In this document: piece after piece, positions 6,568 through 9,934 of the stretch
Position numbering within the stretch: the first letter of the stretch is position 1
Layout of the letters: every line of letters starts with the position of its first letter
Source of the DNA: an uncultured Bacteroidales bacterium
GTDB lineage: Bacteria; Bacteroidota; Bacteroidia; Bacteroidales; Paludibacteraceae
Assembly: GCA_946184195.1 (NCBI GenBank)
Contig: CAMHEP010000048.1
Location: 1-9,934 of the forward strand
Direction: 5' to 3'
DNA length: 9,934 bases
The notes under the pieces: generated by a model
What the model saw: only the letters and a program-made list of their open reading frames with translations
Databases searched by the model: none
What the model was told of the DNA's origin: nothing
Position numbers and translations under genes: made by a program

Positions 6568-7575
6568 ATGGCAGAAGAGAAAAAAGTACCCTCCGCAGAG
6601 AAGCTGAAAGCCCTGCAAATGGCAATGGCGAAGATTGATAAGGACTTCGGAAAAGGTGCTATCATGCGCTTGGGAGAAGAGAGAATAGAAGATATTCCGG
6701 TGATTTCTACCGGTAGTGTTGGACTGAACCTTGCTCTCGGTGTCGGCGGTTTCCCCCGCGGACGAATCATTGAAATTTATGGTCCGGAGTCGTCCGGTAA
6801 GACCACCTTGGCTATCCACGCCATGGCGGAGGCTCAGAAACAAGGCGGTATTGCTGCCATCATTGACGCAGAGCACGCCTTCGACCGTTTCTATGCAGAG
6901 AAACTGGGTGTAGACACCGACAACCTGCTTATCGCTCAGCCCGATAGCGGGGAGCAAGCACTCGAGATTGCCGACGAACTCATCCGTTCCAGCGCGGTAG
7001 ATCTTGTGGTGGTTGACTCCGTGGCTGCACTGACCCCAAAAGCCGAGATTGAGGGGGAAATGGGTGATAATAAAGTAGGTCTGCAAGCCCGACTCATGTC
7101 GCAGGCCCTGCGCAAACTCACCGCCACCATCAACAAGACACAGACAACATGCATCTTCATCAACCAATTACGTGAGAAAATAGGTATCATGTTCGGTAAC
7201 CCCGAGACAACAACCGGTGGTAATGCCTTGAAATTCTATGCCTCCGTGCGTCTGGACATCCGCAAAATCGGTCAGATTAAGGACGGTGACGAGGTAATTG
7301 GTAACCAGGTGCGCGTCAAGATTGTGAAGAACAAGGTGGCACCTCCCTTCAAGAAAGCGGAGTTCGACTTGATGTTCAACGAGGGTATCTCGAAGGTAGG
7401 CGAACTGGTCGACTTGGGTGTAGAGACCGGCGTACTGCGCAAATCCGGCAGTTTCTATAGTTACGGGGAGACACGTCTGGCACAGGGCAGAGATGCTGCC
7501 AAGAACGTGCTGCGTGAGAATCCCGACTTGGCTGACGAGATTGAAGCAAAAATCATGGAATTGCTCAAGAAGTAA
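6568..7575 (+). CDS. recA: Recombinase RecA
   Basis: A 335-residue RecA, slightly short of the usual 345-355. It forms ATP-dependent filaments on single-stranded DNA for homologous recombination and repair. The Walker A motif is GPESSGKTT (72-80), the catalytic glutamate E102 lies in IIDAEHAFD, and Walker B is LVVVDS (146-151). Loop L1 (EGEMGDNKVGLQAR, about 162-175) and loop L2 (about 201-218, ending in TTTGG) are intact. The C-terminus ends in MELLKK and lacks the acidic tail of E. coli RecA, which accounts for the shorter length. It has its own upstream promoter, divergent from the transporter. A 42-nt gap without a convincing terminator leads into the FAD-dehydrogenase gene. Confidence 0.98.
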   Translation: MAEEKKVPSAEKLKALQMAMAKIDKDFGKGAIMRLGEERIEDIPVISTGSVGLNLALGVGGFPRGRIIEIYGPESSGKTTLAIHAMAEAQKQGGIAAIIDAEHAFDRFYAEKLGVDTDNLLIAQPDSGEQALEIADELIRSSAVDLVVVDSVAALTPKAEIEGEMGDNKVGLQARLMSQALRKLTATINKTQTTCIFINQLREKIGIMFGNPETTTGGNALKFYASVRLDIRKIGQIKDGDEVIGNQVRVKIVKNKVAPPFKKAEFDLMFNEGISKVGELVDLGVETGVLRKSGSFYSYGETRLAQGRDAAKNVLRENPDLADEIEAKIMELLKK

Positions 7576-7617
7576 GGCGCAAAGTCCTTAACGACGAAGC
7601 CCCGTTACCATAAGTCC

Positions 7618-9171
7618 ATGCAGACAAAGGTTCTGATAGTATCCCCCGAGGAAGCTAAACGATTGGAGACGACGTACCGTGTGGTGCGTCGTTCTGTTGA
7701 TGCCCGTCAGCGAATACTCAAGGTCAATATCACCCTGCTCACGGACGACGAGGGGAACTATATCCCCAAGGATGCCCCCATCCCGCTTTATACACCTCCT
7801 ACCTTTGTCCGGTTCCTCGGGACGTCCTCGGGACGTGCTCGGGACATGGTCGGGCTTGACGACAGCTCGGAATCGGAGCATACAACGGAACAAAAACGCA
7901 GCGCATTCATTATCGGAGCCGGTCCCGCCGGACTATTCGCCGCACTGACGCTCTTGGAGCATGGTATTAAACCCATTATTTACGAACGGGGCAAACAGGT
8001 CAGCGAACGCAAACGGGATATCGCATTGCTAAACCGTAACGAGGGACTCAATCCCGAATCCAACTATTGTTTCGGTGAAGGAGGAGCCGGCACTTTCTCC
8101 GACGGCAAACTCTTCTCCCGCTCCAAGAAACGCGGGAACATGCAGCGGGTGATGGAATTGTTCCACTATTTCGGAGCACCGGACACCGTGCTCTACGAGG
8201 CACATGCCCATATCGGTAGCGACAAACTGCCGCAAATCATACGCAATATCCGCGAATGTATTCTGGCACATGGAGGAGAGATACATTTCGGTGCCTGTGT
8301 AGACAAGCCCTTATGGCGGCAACTCATGCAGAGCGGAGTGCCTGTCATCGTAGCTATCGGGCATAGTGCCCACGACACCTACCGTATGTTGGCAGCAGAA
8401 GGTGTACGGATGGAGGCGAAAGGGTTCGCGATGGGGGTTCGCTCGGAACACCCGCAAGCACTCATCAACAAACTGATATACCATAATCCGCCGCAATCGA
8501 CTATCGACTTGGTGGGCAATGCCTCCTATTCGTTGGTCACTCAGGTGAACGGACGCGGTGTCTACTCGTTCTGCATGTGCCCCGGCGGACATATCGTTCC
8601 TGCCGGCAGTAGCAACGACGGATGCGTAGTGAACGGCATGTCCGCATCGCACCGCAACTCACCCTTTGCCAACAGCGGCATGGTGGTGGAGCTACATCCC
8701 GACGGAGACGCCATCGCAGCACTCGATATGCAGGAGCACCTGGAGCGTCTCGCCAAACAACATGGCGGACCTATGGCGCAGGCTCCGGCACAACGTATGA
8801 GAGACTTTGTTGAGGGGCGTGAGAGCAAAGACTTACCCGCTTGCTCCTATCTGCCGGGGATTATTCCTTCACGGCTGGACCAATGGCTTCCACGCGAGAT
8901 AGGTCCCTACTTGCAACAAGGATTTCGCGACTTCGATAAGAAATACCCGGGCTTCCTCACGAACGATGCCGTCATCGTGGGTGTAGAGAGCCGCAGCAGC
9001 AGTCCGGTACGCATCATTCGCGACCCGGACACCCTGCAATCGCCTTCCCACCCGACGGTTTATCCGTGTGGCGAGGGAGCGGGATATGCAGGTGGCATCA
9101 CTTCATCCGCTCTGGATGGCATTAACGCAGCACTCAAGATATGTCAGCTTTTGAACGAACCATACAACTGA
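7618..9171 (+). CDS. FAD-dependent dehydrogenase-like oxidoreductase (COG2509 type)
   Basis: A 517-residue flavoprotein with no signal peptide. A short N-terminal domain (about 1-60, with RVVRRSVDARQRILKVNI) precedes a linker and an FAD-binding Rossmann fold: GAGPAG at 100-105 and the ribose-binding E123 in YERG. Family motifs NPESNYCFGEGGAGTFSDGKL (145-165), GHSAHDTY (248-255), GRGVYSFCMCPGGHIVPA (312-329) and the C-terminal CGEGAGYAGGITSSALDG (484-501) are all present. The reaction and substrate are unknown for the family. Compared with relatives as I remember them, both the N-terminal domain and the segment at 223-245 appear shortened. The linker (66-80) is encoded by an 11-bp tandem repeat. 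The gene overlaps the TcdA gene by 31 nt. Confidence 0.9.
   Translation: MQTKVLIVSPEEAKRLETTYRVVRRSVDARQRILKVNITLLTDDEGNYIPKDAPIPLYTPPTFVRFLGTSSGRARDMVGLDDSSESEHTTEQKRSAFIIGAGPAGLFAALTLLEHGIKPIIYERGKQVSERKRDIALLNRNEGLNPESNYCFGEGGAGTFSDGKLFSRSKKRGNMQRVMELFHYFGAPDTVLYEAHAHIGSDKLPQIIRNIRECILAHGGEIHFGACVDKPLWRQLMQSGVPVIVAIGHSAHDTYRMLAAEGVRMEAKGFAMGVRSEHPQALINKLIYHNPPQSTIDLVGNASYSLVTQVNGRGVYSFCMCPGGHIVPAGSSNDGCVVNGMSASHRNSPFANSGMVVELHPDGDAIAALDMQEHLERLAKQHGGPMAQAPAQRMRDFVEGRESKDLPACSYLPGIIPSRLDQWLPREIGPYLQQGFRDFDKKYPGFLTNDAVIVGVESRSSSPVRIIRDPDTLQSPSHPTVYPCGEGAGYAGGITSSALDGINAALKICQLLNEPYN
7814..7857 (+). repeat. Degenerate 11-bp tandem repeat, about four units, inside a CDS
   Basis: Two exact copies of TCCTCGGGACG (7814-7824 and 7825-7835) are followed by TGCTCGGGACA (7836-7846) and a decayed TGGTCGGGCTT (7847-7857). 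The first junction creates the palindrome GGACGTCC. Because 11 is not a multiple of three, the units encode different residues (66-80, FLGTSSGRARDMVGL) and one unit gained or lost would shift the frame. Confidence 0.85.
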
Positions 9172-9827
9172 TTGGCGAAGATACCTTCCGCCACATGCAA
9201 CAAACACGGGTTATACTCTTCGGAACAGGAGGCGTAGGCGGTTGGTGCGCCGAGTCCCTACTGCGTACCGGCATAGGACATATCCGGCTCGTGGATTTCG
9301 ACACGGTAGCGGAGAGTAATCTCAATCGCCAGATTGTGGCGCTCAGTAGCAATATCGGTCAGCCTAAGGCGGAACAGATGAGACAGCGACTACTGGCTAT
9401 CCTGCCGCAAGGAGACATCTCGGTAACCACGGGGAGGTATAGTGCAGAGACAGCCGGGGATTTTAATCTGGGAGAATATGACTACGTCATCGATGCCATT
9501 GACTCCGTGCCCGACAAGATGCTCCTTATCCACAACGCCACCCTGTCGGGAGCTACCCTCTTCTCTTCCATGGGAGCAGGACGTAAGATAGATCCAACGC
9601 AGGTGAGAGTGAGCGAGTTTTGGAAAGTGGAAGGTTGTCCGCTGGCACGAGCGCTCCGCAACAAGATGAAGAAGGAACACATCCTGCCTGCTAAGAAATT
9701 TCAGTGTGTGTGGTCACCCGAGCAGAGCGGCACCGCCGGTACCTTAGCTCCCGTAGTAGGTACGTTTGGCATGATGCTTGCAGGACTGGTGGTGCAGGAT
9801 ATTTGCCGAAAAACGTGCAATAATTGA
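9141..9827 (+). CDS. tcdA: tRNA threonylcarbamoyladenosine dehydratase (TcdA-type E1-like protein)
   Basis: A 228-residue member of the ThiF/MoeB/E1 superfamily, closest to TcdA (CsdL/YgdL). TcdA dehydrates t6A37 in ANN-decoding tRNAs to the cyclic form using ATP. The glycine-rich nucleotide loop is FGTGGVGGWCAESLLRTGIG (27-46). The adenylation residues are D52 and D54 in VDFDTV, then N60, N62, R63 and Q64 in SNLNRQ, and D121 in DAIDSVPDK. The segment SSMGAGRKIDPTQVRVSEF (142-160) is typical of TcdA and unlike ThiF/MoeB, and the zinc-binding CxxC pairs of MoeB are absent. It starts inside the end of the FAD-dehydrogenase gene (31-nt overlap), implying coupled translation. Confidence 0.92.
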   Translation: MSAFERTIQLIGEDTFRHMQQTRVILFGTGGVGGWCAESLLRTGIGHIRLVDFDTVAESNLNRQIVALSSNIGQPKAEQMRQRLLAILPQGDISVTTGRYSAETAGDFNLGEYDYVIDAIDSVPDKMLLIHNATLSGATLFSSMGAGRKIDPTQVRVSEFWKVEGCPLARALRNKMKKEHILPAKKFQCVWSPEQSGTAGTLAPVVGTFGMMLAGLVVQDICRKTCNN

Positions 9828-9833
9828 CGAACA

Positions 9834-9865
9834 CTTGCATATGTGCTGCAATTGTTGTAACTTTG
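9834..9865 (+). promoter_or_regulatory. Promoter-like site for a gene beyond the window end
   Basis: CTTG (9834-9837), a 20-bp spacer and TAACTTTG (9858-9865) match the Bacteroides consensus with one -33 mismatch, and the -7 octamer is identical to that of recA. The spacer overlaps a short inverted repeat, TTGCA-N7-TGCAA (9835-9851). Downstream, 9866-9934 has no long ORF and ends in an A-rich CCAAACAACAT, much like the leader before L25. The next start codon is therefore probably at 9933. Confidence 0.65.
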
Positions 9866-9934
9866 TAAACACGTTTATGGGGGCACAAACAACCTGATGA
9901 ACGTTTGCTCCATACGATAAGAACCAAACAACAT

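Noticed and set aside
6469..7167. A 232-codon minus-strand open frame covering the recA start and promoter region.
   Set aside because: It is antisense to recA, its predicted protein resembles nothing known, and it would run across two convincing promoters.
7573..7610. Short inverted repeats after recA (TAAGG/CCTTA and TAACG/CGTTA) as a terminator.
   Set aside because: Each stem is only 5 bp, the two compete for the same bases, and there is no U-tract.
9877..9920. Two tiny overlapping open frames (6 and 7 codons) in the leader of the downstream gene, joined by ATGA.
   Set aside because: They are too short to separate from chance, there is no amino-acid run typical of attenuation peptides, and no conservation data are available.

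Overview
The window looks like a chromosomal housekeeping segment of a Bacteroidales-type bacterium (phylum Bacteroidota). Three promoter-like sites match the Bacteroides TTTG-N20-TAnnTTTG consensus, most genes have A-rich leaders instead of a clear Shine-Dalgarno, and the proteins (long L25/Ctc, a DUF4924-like protein, a TcdA-type dehydratase, a YidE/YbjL-duplication transporter) have a Bacteroidota flavour. Genus cannot be fixed from the sequence alone. No mobile element, CRISPR array or phage gene is visible.

Region 1 (1-4721, + strand). The window opens in the last bases of a tRNA, probably tRNA-Gln. A short leader with three predicted hairpins follows, then six tightly packed genes: ribosomal protein L25/Ctc, peptidyl-tRNA hydrolase (pth), a five-helix membrane enzyme of the lipoteichoic-acid-synthase/MdoB family, an S4-domain Hsp15-like protein, a DUF4924-like protein and endonuclease III (nth). 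Gaps are 3-11 nt, or the frames overlap by 11-23 nt, so this reads as one operon. L25, Pth and Hsp15 share a ribosome and peptidyl-tRNA theme; the envelope enzyme and the DNA glycosylase are the functional outsiders.

Region 2 (4722-6567). A convergent gap with an imperfect hairpin separates nth from a minus-strand transporter of the AspT/YidE/YbjL family with two TrkA-C-like domains. Between that transporter and recA lies a 111-bp divergent region holding two mirror-image promoters. Their -33 elements sit inside one perfect 20-bp palindrome. This is the most striking non-coding structure in the window.

Region 3 (6568-9934, + strand). recA is followed after 42 nt by an FAD-dependent dehydrogenase-like protein, which overlaps by 31 nt a TcdA-type tRNA t6A dehydratase. 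The dehydrogenase gene contains a degenerate 11-bp tandem repeat in an interdomain linker. The last 107 bases carry a promoter-like site for a gene that starts at or beyond the window edge.

I see no wholly new multi-gene system. The items most worth a second look are the symmetric divergent promoter, the 11-bp repeat, the structured leader upstream of L25, and the membrane transferase embedded in the translation operon.
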